Of a DNA stretch of 64,000 bases, positions 27,921 to 36,646 are shown in pieces. The notes beneath the pieces are model-generated. The model did not search any database, was not told the origin of the DNA, and saw nothing but the letters and a program-made list of their open reading frames with translations. A program made the translations under genes and the position numbers. This DNA is from Blattabacterium cuenoti (GTDB taxonomy: Bacteria > Bacteroidota > Bacteroidia > Flavobacteriales > Blattabacteriaceae): contig NZ_CP059181.1 of assembly GCF_014251235.1 (NCBI RefSeq), positions 248,001 to 312,000 of the forward strand, read 5' to 3'. The stretch's first letter is position 1. The number at the start of each line of letters is the position of its first letter.

Positions 27921-30202
27921 ACTACTGAAGAGTCTTTTTTTGATTTTCGATGAAGTAGGATAAAAGTTTCTGTATATAAAAAAATAATATTTTCTATATT
28001 TTTTGTTATTTTTTTCGATTGTAAGAGTATATCTAACATTAATAGTGTGTTTTTTTCACCATATTTATTATGTATGATTCCATTTACCTGTTGATTTATA
28101 AAATATTCTATTTTTTTGAAAATTTTTCTTTTTATTTTTCTGTTTTCTTTTTCAGTACATCTATGAATTCTGATTTTTTTAAAAATTTGGAAATATTCTA
28201 ACATCAAATATTTAAGTATACGTAAATTTTTCTTTTGCTGATCTTTTAAAGATTTATGACTATTCATCACGTGAAATAAAGTACGATTAGTTATAATATC
28301 TGAAGATTCAATCATTTCTTTCATTTTATTATATATACGTATATAAAGTCTACCAGAGGTTTGATCACTACTTTTTGTTTTTCTAATTACTAATATTAAA
28401 GAGTTTTGTATTATCGTAAAGTTTTTTTTAATTTTTAAAAAAATTTTCTTACTATCCTGTAAAATTTTTAATTTCTCTTGAGTAATTCCTTCTATACTAT
28501 TTTCATAAATATTTTCTATTGATTCAATTAAAGGGTCTAATATATCCAATGTCTTGTTTAAGAACCTTTCTAAGGAAAGAGTTTCTCCTAAAAGGATTAT
28601 TTTTTGTTCTTCAAGTTTTTTTGATTCTACTTTTTGATAATTTTTGTAGCTTTTGTAAAAAACAACAACAATCAAAAAAAGAAAAAAAATTAAGGCCCAT
28701 ATTTTTGAAAAATATAAAAAAGAGGACGTAATTCCTGCCATAAAAAAAGCCATAAAACCTGTTAAGAACCAACCTCTTATAACTTTTAAAACTCCTGATA
28801 TTCTATAAACTGCACTTTCCCTATCCCAAGCTCTATCTGAAAGAGATGTCCCCATAGATACCATAAAAGTAACAAAAGTAGTTGATAATGGTAATTTTTT
28901 AACCGTAGCTATGGATATTAATATGCTAGATATAGTTAAATTAGCAGAGGCTCTAACTAAATCAAAGGCAACATTTTCATTTTGTTGTTTTTTTCTTTTA
29001 AAATTTTTTTCTATTCTTACCAATAATCTTTTAGGAAATAATTTAAAAAATTTATCTCCAAAATATAAGAAAAATCGAACGATTCCTCTTGAAAGAGAAG
29101 AGGATAAAAATTTTTCATCTCCTTCATTTTGTCTACTTAAATTAATTTCTGTGCTTGTAATTGTTTTTGTCTTTTTAGAAAACCAAAGAGTCAATATCAT
29201 AATAATACCCGAAAAAATTAATACGGATGAAGGAACATGAACATTTTCAGATAGACTTTTCATATAAAATTTTTCGGCTGGAGGACCACCCGCTTCTTTC
29301 CATATATTATAAGATTGTATGCTAGCTATAGGAATTCCTATAAAATTGACTAAATCATTTCCAGCAAAAGCCATAGCTAAAGAAAAAGTTCCATATAAAA
29401 CGACGAATTTTAATATATTACATCCTAAAGAAACACAAATCTTTGCGATAATGATACAAACAGAAAATAATACAAGTAAAAAAACAAAAAAATTATGGTG
29501 TATATACTTAATAAAATTTTTAATGAATAGAGAAAAATATGTTGAATTTTCACTAACTATACCTTGTAAACCTCTTACAATCAAAAAATAAGTCATACTG
29601 CTTAATGAAATAGCGGCCCATATAACTCCTAAATATTTTAATCTATTCTCATATTCAAAACTTAAAAAAAACCGTATAAAATAATGAATAAATGCACCTG
29701 AAATAAAAGAAATGATAATAGATAAAAAAATACCTAAACCTATCGTTAATGTTTTTTCTGCTTTTATGTATAGACTTAAATTATGAAGAGGTTCTTGACT
29801 TAGTGGGGAAGACATTTTTATCATGGCAATACTGAACGCTCCACCTAATAAACAAAAAACCATGGATACTGTAGTAGAGGTAGGTAACCCTAGAGTATTA
29901 AAAATATCTAATAAAATAATATCAGATATCATTACAGCTAAAAAAATGAAGGTTAGATCTGAAAAATAAAAATAAGAAGGATCAAAAACTCCTTTTCTAG
30001 CTACTTCCATCATTCCACTGGAAAGAAATGCTCCTAATAAAATACCCATGCTAGAAAAAATCATAATAGTTTTACGAGAAGCAACTTTAGATCCAATAGC
30101 TGAATTCAGAAAATTAACTGCATCATTAATCAAACCTACAATAAGATCAAAAATAGATAATACAAAAAGAATCACTATAATTGATGGATAAAAAAATTTC
30201 AT
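27917..30202 (-). CDS. PiT family inorganic phosphate transporter with PhoU-like C-terminal part
   Basis: A 761-residue membrane transporter. The duplicated PiT signature appears as GLINDAVNFLNSAIGS (about residues 23-38) and AGNDLVNFIGIP in the second half (about 280-291); there are about ten membrane segments up to residue 515. The C-terminal 230 residues are charged and helical like PhoU. This long form is usual in Bacteroidetes. It imports phosphate, perhaps with sodium or protons. A -7-type box on the minus strand (TACTTTTG, complement of 30245-30252) lies 43 bases before the start codon. Confidence 0.93.
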   Translation of the reverse strand: MKFFYPSIIVILFVLSIFDLIVGLINDAVNFLNSAIGSKVASRKTIMIFSSMGILLGAFLSSGMMEVARKGVFDPSYFYFSDLTFIFLAVMISDIILLDIFNTLGLPTSTTVSMVFCLLGGAFSIAMIKMSSPLSQEPLHNLSLYIKAEKTLTIGLGIFLSIIISFISGAFIHYFIRFFLSFEYENRLKYLGVIWAAISLSSMTYFLIVRGLQGIVSENSTYFSLFIKNFIKYIHHNFFVFLLVLFSVCIIIAKICVSLGCNILKFVVLYGTFSLAMAFAGNDLVNFIGIPIASIQSYNIWKEAGGPPAEKFYMKSLSENVHVPSSVLIFSGIIMILTLWFSKKTKTITSTEINLSRQNEGDEKFLSSSLSRGIVRFFLYFGDKFFKLFPKRLLVRIEKNFKRKKQQNENVAFDLVRASANLTISSILISIATVKKLPLSTTFVTFMVSMGTSLSDRAWDRESAVYRISGVLKVIRGWFLTGFMAFFMAGITSSFLYFSKIWALIFFLFLIVVVFYKSYKNYQKVESKKLEEQKIILLGETLSLERFLNKTLDILDPLIESIENIYENSIEGITQEKLKILQDSKKIFLKIKKNFTIIQNSLILVIRKTKSSDQTSGRLYIRIYNKMKEMIESSDIITNRTLFHVMNSHKSLKDQQKKNLRILKYLMLEYFQIFKKIRIHRCTEKENRKIKRKIFKKIEYFINQQVNGIIHNKYGEKNTLLMLDILLQSKKITKNIENIIFLYTETFILLHRKSKKDSSVV

Positions 30203-30234
30203 AATAAAGAGGTAAGTATTAATTAATCAATTTG

Positions 30235-30300
30235 ATAACAAAAACAAAAGTATATTATTTTTGGAGTTTGTTATTGTAATAATTAATCTTGATGATTAAT
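30235..30300. repeat. Inverted repeats in the ruvA-phosphate transporter spacer
   Basis: ATAACAAA (30235-30242) pairs with TTTGTTAT (30267-30274), and a separate hairpin ATTAATC-ttgat-GATTAAT spans 30282-30300. The first pair flanks the putative -7 box of the transporter. No T run makes either a clear terminator for ruvA. Confidence 0.25.
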
Positions 30301-30314
30301 CGTCATTAATTTTT

Positions 30315-30923
30315 TTATAATTTTTTTATAGATTCCTTGATAAGATGTTCCACAGTATATTCTGGATTTTTATCCAAAATTTCATCCAAAATTTTTTTAG
30401 ATTCTTGAGTATAAAAACCTAAAACTATCAAAGCTTTTAAGGCTTCTTCTTTCTTTTTTTTATTTTTTATGTTAAAACAATTTTTATCTGAAAAACACAC
30501 TTTTTGTTCTTTAGGGAGATTTTTCTTAATCTTATCTTTAAGTTCTATGATAATTCTTTTAGCTGTTTTTATCCCTATTCCCTTAATCTGATGAAAAATA
30601 TTTATATTTTCTTGATATATAGCTTTTTCTACTTCTTCTGGAGTTAAATAAGATAATAATGTGATAGCAGAACCAGGTCCTATTCCATTTACAGAAATCA
30701 AATCAGAAAATGTTTTTCTTTCTTTTTTATGATAAAAACCATACAATACATGTTGATTATCCTTTATCAAAGGATAAGTATATATGTATATATCTTGGCC
30801 TATTTCTGATAAAGAAGAATAAGTGTACGAAGATATATGTAAAAAATAACCAATTCCGTTACAATCTATTATTAAATCAGATTGATTTTTTTCTATCAGT
30901 TTTCCTCTTAGATGTGTAATCAC
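30315..30923 (-). CDS. ruvA: Holliday junction branch migration protein RuvA
   Basis: A 202-residue protein that binds four-way DNA junctions and loads RuvB. The OB-fold N terminus is MITHLRGKLIEKNQSDLIIDCNG; the helix-hairpin-helix pairs are in LISVNGIGPGSAI and IKGIGIKTAKRIIIEL; the C-terminal domain (about 150-202) binds RuvB. The start codon is GTG (complement of 30921-30923), placed directly after the der stop with no spacer, so the two genes are likely translated in coupling. RuvB and RuvC are not in the window. Confidence 0.97.
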   Translation of the reverse strand: MITHLRGKLIEKNQSDLIIDCNGIGYFLHISSYTYSSLSEIGQDIYIYTYPLIKDNQHVLYGFYHKKERKTFSDLISVNGIGPGSAITLLSYLTPEEVEKAIYQENINIFHQIKGIGIKTAKRIIIELKDKIKKNLPKEQKVCFSDKNCFNIKNKKKKEEALKALIVLGFYTQESKKILDEILDKNPEYTVEHLIKESIKKL

Positions 30924-32252
30924 TTATTTTTTTCGAAAAAAAATTTGTATGGGGACCCCTTTAAAATCAAAGTGATTACGTATTTCTTTTTCAACAAATC
31001 TTTTATAAGATTCTTTAATAGACTGAGGTGAATTAGAAAAAAAGATAAATTTTGGAGTAGGTGTAGGTAGCTGAATGCAATATTTAATGGTTGTTTTAGG
31101 AGAAGGAACATATTTCTGAAATATTGGTAACATAATTTTATTTAATAAATTAGTTTTTAATCTACTTCTACGTTTTTCAAAAATGTGAAAAGCTATGGAT
31201 AAAATATTTTCTATCCACTTGTTATTTTTAGCAGATATGAAAAATATGGGAACATTATTAAATGGAGCTATTTTTTTACGAATTAAAATTTCGTAATTTT
31301 TTTGTATAGAAGAATGATTCTTAGTGGAATTTAACAAAAGATCCCATTTATTAATAAGAATAAGTATCCCTTTTTGATTTTTTTCGGCTAATCTAAAAAT
31401 TTTTCTATCTTGTGCTTCCCATCCGCAAATAGCATCTACCATTAAAAAACATATATCTGTATATTCTATACTTTTAATAGTTCTTAGACTCGAATAAAAT
31501 TCAATACTTTTACTTATTTTAGATCTTCTTCTAACTCCAGGAGTATCAACTAAGATACATTTATATTCTTTTTTTTTGTTATAAAAAACTTCTAAGCTAT
31601 CTCTAGTCGTACCAGAAATATCTGTTACAATATGGTGATTCTTATCTAAGAAAGAATTAACAAATGTAGATTTTCCTACATTCGGACGTCCTATCACAGA
31701 AAAACGTGGAATATCTTTTCTTATTTCATTATCTTCATTTCTTTTTTCTACTTTTTTTAGTAAGTTTATTAACTTATCTAACAATTCCCCTGTTCCACTT
31801 CCATTGATAGCTGATATTAAATAATAATCTTTAAATCCTAAACGAAAAAAATCTGTATGAGAAAAAAGATTTTTTTCTTGATCAATTTTATTGACAACTA
31901 ATAAAATATATTTATTACTTTTTCTAAGTAATTGAGAGATTTTAATATCTGTATCTATGCTCCCTCCTATTTTTATTTCTACCATAAATAAAATCACATC
32001 AGCTTCTGTTATGGATATAAAAATTTGTTTAGTGATCTCTCGATCAAGAATATTCTTACTATATGGATTGTACCCCCCTGTATCTATTACATAAAAATGA
32101 AATCCATTCCATTCAGAATATCCATAAATACGATCTCTTGTCACTCCACTATCAACATGAACTATAGCTTTCCTTCGTCCTACGAAACGATTAAATAATG
32201 TAGATTTTCCTACATTTGGACGTCCTACGATAGATACTAAGGGGCTACTCAT
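30924..32252 (-). CDS. der: Ribosome biogenesis GTPase Der (EngA)
   Basis: A 442-residue protein with two GTPase domains in tandem, needed for 50S assembly. First domain: GRPNVGKSTLFNRF near residue 9, DTGG, NKID. Second: GRPNVGKSTFVNSF near 190, DTPGVRRRSK, NKWD. A KH-like domain forms the end (about 355-442). Upstream on the minus strand a -7-type box TACCTTTG (complement of 32281-32288) lies about 30 bases before the start and is identical to the box found before pheA. Confidence 0.98.
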   Translation of the reverse strand: MSSPLVSIVGRPNVGKSTLFNRFVGRRKAIVHVDSGVTRDRIYGYSEWNGFHFYVIDTGGYNPYSKNILDREITKQIFISITEADVILFMVEIKIGGSIDTDIKISQLLRKSNKYILLVVNKIDQEKNLFSHTDFFRLGFKDYYLISAINGSGTGELLDKLINLLKKVEKRNEDNEIRKDIPRFSVIGRPNVGKSTFVNSFLDKNHHIVTDISGTTRDSLEVFYNKKKEYKCILVDTPGVRRRSKISKSIEFYSSLRTIKSIEYTDICFLMVDAICGWEAQDRKIFRLAEKNQKGILILINKWDLLLNSTKNHSSIQKNYEILIRKKIAPFNNVPIFFISAKNNKWIENILSIAFHIFEKRRSRLKTNLLNKIMLPIFQKYVPSPKTTIKYCIQLPTPTPKFIFFSNSPQSIKESYKRFVEKEIRNHFDFKGVPIQIFFRKK

Positions 32253-32280
32253 TTTTTGTTCTTTTGATATTATTTCAAAA

Positions 32281-32288
32281 CAAAGGTA
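32281..32288 (-). promoter_or_regulatory. Putative Bacteroidetes -7 box of der-ruvA
   Basis: TACCTTTG on the minus strand fits TAnnTTTG, the -7 consensus of Bacteroidetes primary sigma factor promoters. No TTG is seen at the usual -33 distance, so support is partial. Confidence 0.3.
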
Positions 32289-32378
32289 TAAATTTTTTTA
32301 ACTAGGTTATAGTTATATAAGATTATCTGCATGTATCTCCTTAACTTACTTAAATTTAATAATTTAAAGTAAATAAAA

Positions 32379-33041
32379 ATGCGTATAGATATCATTAGCG
32401 TAATTCCAGAAATTTTTCATGGTCCATTTTCAAATTCTCTTATTAAAAGAGCAGTGAATAAAAGAATCTTAAATATACATATTCATGATTTACGAAAATA
32501 TGGCTTAGGAAAACGTAAGAATGTAGATGATTATCCTTATGGTGGTGGATCAGGAATGGTTATTCGAATAGAACCTGTTTATAATTGTTTTGATAAATTA
32601 TTATCAGAAAGGAATTATGATGAAAAAATTTTTCTGACTCCTGATGGAAAAATTTTTTCACAAGAAAATGCAAAACAATTAACTAAAAAAAAAAATATTA
32701 TTATTTTATGTGGACGTTACAAAGGAATTGATCAAAGAATAAGAGATAATTTAATCTCCAAAGAAATATCTATTGGTCCTTATATCCTTTCTGGAGGAGA
32801 AATAGCAGCAGCTGTAGTAGTAGAATCGATAGCAAGATTATTACCTGGAGTCATACATAATCATGATTCCATAAAATATGATACCTTTCATAAAGGAGTT
32901 AACTTCTATGCTCCTCCTATTTATACTCGTCCAGAAATTTATAAAGGATGGACCGTTCCACCAATTCTTTTGTCTGGTAATCATCGAAAAATAAAAGAAT
33001 GGATTGATGAAAAATCAAACAAAAAGAAATTAGATTTTTAA
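32379..33041 (+). CDS. trmD: tRNA (guanine37-N1)-methyltransferase TrmD
   Basis: A 220-residue knotted SPOUT enzyme making m1G37 in tRNA, which prevents frameshifting on the ribosome. Motifs: IDIISVIPEIF at the start, DDYPYGGGSGMV, LCGRYKGIDQRI, ISIGPYILSGGE and IYTRPEIYKGWTVPPILLSGNH. Length agrees with Bacteroidetes members. It contains an A11 tract (32685-32695) that is in frame here, unlike those in murE and murB. Confidence 0.98.
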   Translation: MRIDIISVIPEIFHGPFSNSLIKRAVNKRILNIHIHDLRKYGLGKRKNVDDYPYGGGSGMVIRIEPVYNCFDKLLSERNYDEKIFLTPDGKIFSQENAKQLTKKKNIIILCGRYKGIDQRIRDNLISKEISIGPYILSGGEIAAAVVVESIARLLPGVIHNHDSIKYDTFHKGVNFYAPPIYTRPEIYKGWTVPPILLSGNHRKIKEWIDEKSNKKKLDF

Positions 33042-33170
33042 AATTCTAATTTCCTTTTATGTTTATGAAAATAGAACTTTACTAGAAAAAAAACCTCTTA
33101 AGTTCTAAATTACTATTTTTTATAAACTAGAAATAACAAGTTTTCACGTGATAACATTTTTGTTCTATAT

Positions 33171-33196
33171 TTGATAGTAAAAACTATCAATTTTTT
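33171..33196 (+). terminator. Hairpin plus T6 between trmD and gyrB (terminator or operator)
   Basis: TTGATAGT (33171-33178), loop AAAA, ACTATCAA (33183-33190), then TTTTTT (33191-33196): a perfect 8-bp stem and a U tract, 130 bases after trmD and 46 before gyrB. The stem is AT-rich and so weak. Its left arm overlaps a -7-type box TATATTTG (33166-33173), so it may instead be an operator or cruciform at the gyrB promoter. Confidence 0.45.
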
Positions 33197-33241
33197 ATGA
33201 AAAAAAGAAAAATTTACTCTGAAAATTAGAATGAATGTATT

Positions 33242-35161
33242 ATGAGTAAAAATACGAGTAATTATACAGCAGATAGTATTCAATCTCTTGAAGGGATTGA
33301 ACATATAAGGATGAGACCTTCTATGTATATTGGAGACGTAGGAATGAAAGGTTTACATCATCTTGTAAATGAAGTTATAGATAATTCTGTAGATGAATCT
33401 TTAGCGGGTTTTTGTAATAAAATATGGGTTACGATCCATAATAATGGATTTATAACCATTGTTGATAACGGACGTGGAATTCCTGTAGGAATTCATAAAA
33501 AAGAAGGAATATCTGCTCTTGAAGTTGTTATGACTAAAATTGGAGCTGGAGGTAAGTTTGATAAAAATTCCTATAAAGTATCTGGAGGTTTACATGGGGT
33601 AGGTATTTCTTGTGTAAACGCATTATCAAAAAAACTTATAGTAACTATATATCGTAATGGTGAAATTTACCAACAAGAATATTTTAAAGGAAAATCTATT
33701 AATAATGTAAAATGTTTAGGAAAAACAAATATGAGAGGAACGAAAATACATTATATAGCTGATAATTCTATTTTTAGTTCTATATCATATAGTTATGAAA
33801 TATTATCTAGTCGTTTAAGAGAATTGTCTTTTCTAAATAAAGGACTCCATCTCTTTTTACAAGACGAAAGAATCCATAAAAAAGAAGTTTTTTACTCTAA
33901 AAATGGAATAAAAGAATTTCTTTTTCTTTTAGATAAAAATGAAGAAGTTTTAACTAAAAATATTATTTCTATTACAGGTGAAAAAGAAAATACCGTTTTG
34001 GAAATTTCCATGCAATACAATACTTCTTTTAAAGAAAAAATTTATTCTTATGTGAATAATATAAATACTCAAGAGGGAGGAACTCATATTTCTGGTTTTA
34101 GAAGAGCCTTAACAAGAACTTTAAAAAAATATGCGGAAGAATATGGTCCATTATCCAAAGAAAAAGTAGATTTAACTGGAGAAGACTTTAGGGAAGGCCT
34201 TACAGCTATTATATCTGTAAAGGTTATGGAACCTCAGTTTGAAGGACAAACTAAAACAAAATTAAGTAATCAAGAAGTGGGTGGTGTTGTAGAAAAAATA
34301 GTGGGTGAAATTTTATCCACTTATCTAGAAGAACATCCTATTGATAGAAAAAAAATAATCGATAAAGTCATTTTATCTGCAAAAGCACGTAAAGCAGCTA
34401 AGAAAGCTCGTGAATTTATACAAAAAAAAAATACACTGTATAATAGTGTTTTGCCTGGTAAATTAGCAGATTGTTCTTTAAATGATCCAGAAACTTGTGA
34501 AATTTATTTAGTAGAAGGAGATTCTGCAGGAGGAACAGCTAAACAAGGAAGAGATAGAAATTTTCAAGCAATTTTACCATTGAGAGGTAAAATTTTAAAT
34601 GTTGAAAAATCTATTTCATATAAAATATTTGAAAATGAAGAAATAAGAAATATATTTACTTCTTTAGGGGTTACTTTTTCTAATGAAAAAAATCAAAAAG
34701 ATTTAAATATAGAAAGACTAAGATATAATAAAATCATTATTATGACAGATGCGGATATAGATGGAAGTCATATTTCTACTTTAATTTTAACTTTGTTTTT
34801 CCGTTATTTGAAACCATTAATAGAAAAAGGACATATCTATATAGCGACTCCTCCTCTTTATTTAATACGAAAAGGAAAGAATTTTCAATATGCTTGGAAT
34901 GATAAGGAAAGAGAAACAATTTTACATAAATTTGGAGGTAGAAAACATGTAAATGTTCAACGTTATAAGGGTTTAGGAGAAATGAATGCAGATCAACTTT
35001 GGGAAACAACCATGAATCCCGAAAAAAGAACTTTACGAAAGATTCATATAGAGGATCATTCGGATGCTGATAAAATATTTTCCATTCTTATGGGAGATGA
35101 AGTTCCACCACGTAGAAATTTTATAGAAAAAAATGCTATCTATGCGAAATTAGATGTTTAG
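33242..35161 (+). CDS. gyrB: DNA gyrase subunit B
   Basis: A 639-residue type IIA topoisomerase subunit that supplies ATP hydrolysis for negative supercoiling; GyrA is elsewhere. The GHKL ATPase motifs are EVIDNSVDE, DNGRGIP and GGLHGVG; the Toprim domain has EGDSAGG from Glu425 and DADIDGSHI with Asp503 and Asp505; the C-terminal QRYKGLGEMNADQLW is typical. Length is that of gyrase B without the long insert of some proteobacteria. ParE in Bacteroidetes is similar but the motif set and the length fit GyrB. An A10 run near 34432 is in frame. Confidence 0.97.
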   Translation: MSKNTSNYTADSIQSLEGIEHIRMRPSMYIGDVGMKGLHHLVNEVIDNSVDESLAGFCNKIWVTIHNNGFITIVDNGRGIPVGIHKKEGISALEVVMTKIGAGGKFDKNSYKVSGGLHGVGISCVNALSKKLIVTIYRNGEIYQQEYFKGKSINNVKCLGKTNMRGTKIHYIADNSIFSSISYSYEILSSRLRELSFLNKGLHLFLQDERIHKKEVFYSKNGIKEFLFLLDKNEEVLTKNIISITGEKENTVLEISMQYNTSFKEKIYSYVNNINTQEGGTHISGFRRALTRTLKKYAEEYGPLSKEKVDLTGEDFREGLTAIISVKVMEPQFEGQTKTKLSNQEVGGVVEKIVGEILSTYLEEHPIDRKKIIDKVILSAKARKAAKKAREFIQKKNTLYNSVLPGKLADCSLNDPETCEIYLVEGDSAGGTAKQGRDRNFQAILPLRGKILNVEKSISYKIFENEEIRNIFTSLGVTFSNEKNQKDLNIERLRYNKIIIMTDADIDGSHISTLILTLFFRYLKPLIEKGHIYIATPPLYLIRKGKNFQYAWNDKERETILHKFGGRKHVNVQRYKGLGEMNADQLWETTMNPEKRTLRKIHIEDHSDADKIFSILMGDEVPPRRNFIEKNAIYAKLDV

Positions 35162-35186
35162 ATATGTGTAATAAAACAAATTTCTC

Positions 35187-36041
35187 ATGAATTATATTCA
35201 ATCAATCCTACTAGGTTTTATTGAAGGTATTACAGAATTTTTACCAATTTCCTCTACAGGACATATGATAATTGCAGCTTACTTCATGGGAATTATGGAA
35301 AAAGAATTTACTAAATTATTCTTAATATCTGTTCAAGTTGGAGCAGTTTGTTCAGTTCTTTTTTTATATAGAAAAAAGTTCTTTCTTCAAAAGAAAGATT
35401 TTTATATAAAGCTAGTTTTAGCTTGTATACCTATAGTGTTTGTTGGTTTTTTTTTTAAAAATCAAATAAATTTTTTTTTGGAAAAAAAACTTATAGTGGC
35501 TTTTTCTCTTATTATAGGAGGTTTTATAATTATTCAACTGGAAAATTTTTATGAAAAAAAAATTCATAAAAGTAATCATATAACTTATTTACAAGCTTTT
35601 AATATTGGATTATTTCAATGTCTATCTGTCATTCCTGGAGTATCTAGGAGTGCTACTATTATAGCTGCGTGTATGATTCAAAAAATTAATAGGAATAAAG
35701 CTATTGAATTTTCTTTTTTTTTATCTTTACCTGTTATTGGAATGGCTACATGTAAAAAATTATTTGATCATTTTTTTCAATTAAATTATTTATCATATAA
35801 ATTTTATTTTTTAGAATTTGTAAAAAATATAAAATACAAAGATCTTTTTATTATACAGCAGGAGATAAAATTATTAATGATTGGAAACATTGTTTCTTTT
35901 ATTACAGCTCTTCTATCCATCAAATTTTTTGTGGATTATTTAAAAAATAATAATTTTAGATTATTTGGATATTATAGAATCATTTTAGGGATGATTTTTG
36001 TTTTTATCCATTATTTTATCAAACCTATTGGAAAACTTTAA
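35187..36041 (+). CDS. uppP: Undecaprenyl-diphosphatase UppP (BacA)
   Basis: A 284-residue inner-membrane phosphatase that recycles the lipid carrier of cell wall synthesis. The two active-site regions are present: EGITEFLPISSTGH (about residues 13-26) and PGVSRSATIIA (about 152-162). About eight membrane segments. It starts 25 bases after gyrB and may share its transcript. It closes the lipid cycle used by MraY and MurG here. Confidence 0.97.
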   Translation: MNYIQSILLGFIEGITEFLPISSTGHMIIAAYFMGIMEKEFTKLFLISVQVGAVCSVLFLYRKKFFLQKKDFYIKLVLACIPIVFVGFFFKNQINFFLEKKLIVAFSLIIGGFIIIQLENFYEKKIHKSNHITYLQAFNIGLFQCLSVIPGVSRSATIIAACMIQKINRNKAIEFSFFLSLPVIGMATCKKLFDHFFQLNYLSYKFYFLEFVKNIKYKDLFIIQQEIKLLMIGNIVSFITALLSIKFFVDYLKNNNFRLFGYYRIILGMIFVFIHYFIKPIGKL

Positions 36042-36078
36042 AAAAAGTTTTAAAAAAAATTCAATATAAAAAGTTGTT

Positions 36079-36417
36079 TTATTCTTTTTTCTTTTTTAAC
36101 CAAGAATGAAATTTTTGAAGAGCCTCTTCATCACTTAAAACTTTTTTTTTAACACCTTCTAATAAATGTTTTTTTAATAAAACTCCTTTTTTGGAAAAAA
36201 TAGATTTTACTGTATCCGTAGGTTGTGCTCCATTCATCAACCATGATACAGATTCCTGGATTTTTAATCTGATTAAAGGAGGATCATAATGAGGATTATA
36301 GGTTCCTAGCTTTTCAAGGAATTTACCATCTCTTGGAGAACGAGAATCTGCTACAATGATGTGATAAATAGGCTTATGTTTTTTTCCAATTCTTTTTAAA
36401 CGTATTTTAACAGACAT
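36079..36417 (-). CDS. rpsP: Small ribosomal subunit protein bS16
   Basis: A 112-residue 30S protein beginning MSVKIRLKRIGKKHKPIYHI, the standard bS16 N terminus, with VADSRSPRDGKFLEKLGTYNP and a basic C terminus. The frame stays open up to 36576, but the extra 53 codons would run over the tRNA-Gln gene and have no family match, so the start is set at 36417. In many bacteria rpsP sits beside trmD and rimM; here trmD is 3 kb away and no rimM is seen. Confidence 0.97.
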   Translation of the reverse strand: MSVKIRLKRIGKKHKPIYHIIVADSRSPRDGKFLEKLGTYNPHYDPPLIRLKIQESVSWLMNGAQPTDTVKSIFSKKGVLLKKHLLEGVKKKVLSDEEALQKFHSWLKKKKE

Positions 36418-36552
36418 TATTGATTTTTTTCTATAGCTGTGTAATATAATACAAAAAAAATTAAGGATAGAAAGAGATTTTTTTGATCTAAAAATAGCTT
36501 TATTCATAATTATTGTTTTTGAAAAAAAATGGTATATATTTACATTTTTCAT

Positions 36553-36623
36553 AGACCCGTTGTGTAACGGTAGCACAGCAGATTTTGGTTCTGTAAGTTA
36601 GGGTTCGAATCCCTACGGGTCTG
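36553..36623 (+). tRNA. tRNA-Gln (anticodon TTG)
   Basis: A 71-base cloverleaf: acceptor AGACCCG pairs with CGGGTCT, a short D arm (GTG/CAC), anticodon stem GCAGA/TCTGT with loop TTTTGGT giving TTG, and T arm TAGGG-TTCGAAT-CCCTA. CCA is not encoded. It lies divergently from rpsP and 23 bases before gltP, so it may be the first element of the gltP transcript. Confidence 0.96.
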
Positions 36624-36646
36624 TTTCCTTTATTAATAAGATATAG

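Noticed and set aside
28911-29591. Plus-strand open frames inside the phosphate transporter gene
   Set aside because: Shadows of a long minus-strand gene with clear PiT motifs.
33042-33165. Possible small RNA in the 200-base trmD-gyrB spacer
   Set aside because: Apart from the 33171-33196 hairpin and -7 box I see no tRNA-like, SRP or RNase P signature.
36032-36051. AAAACTTT-AAAA-AAAGTTTT hairpin between uppP and rpsP as a bidirectional terminator
   Set aside because: Only one G-C pair in the stem and no T run in either downstream direction.
36418-36576. N-terminal extension of rpsP by 53 codons
   Set aside because: It would overlap the tRNA-Gln gene on the other strand and bS16 starts at MSVKIRL (36417).
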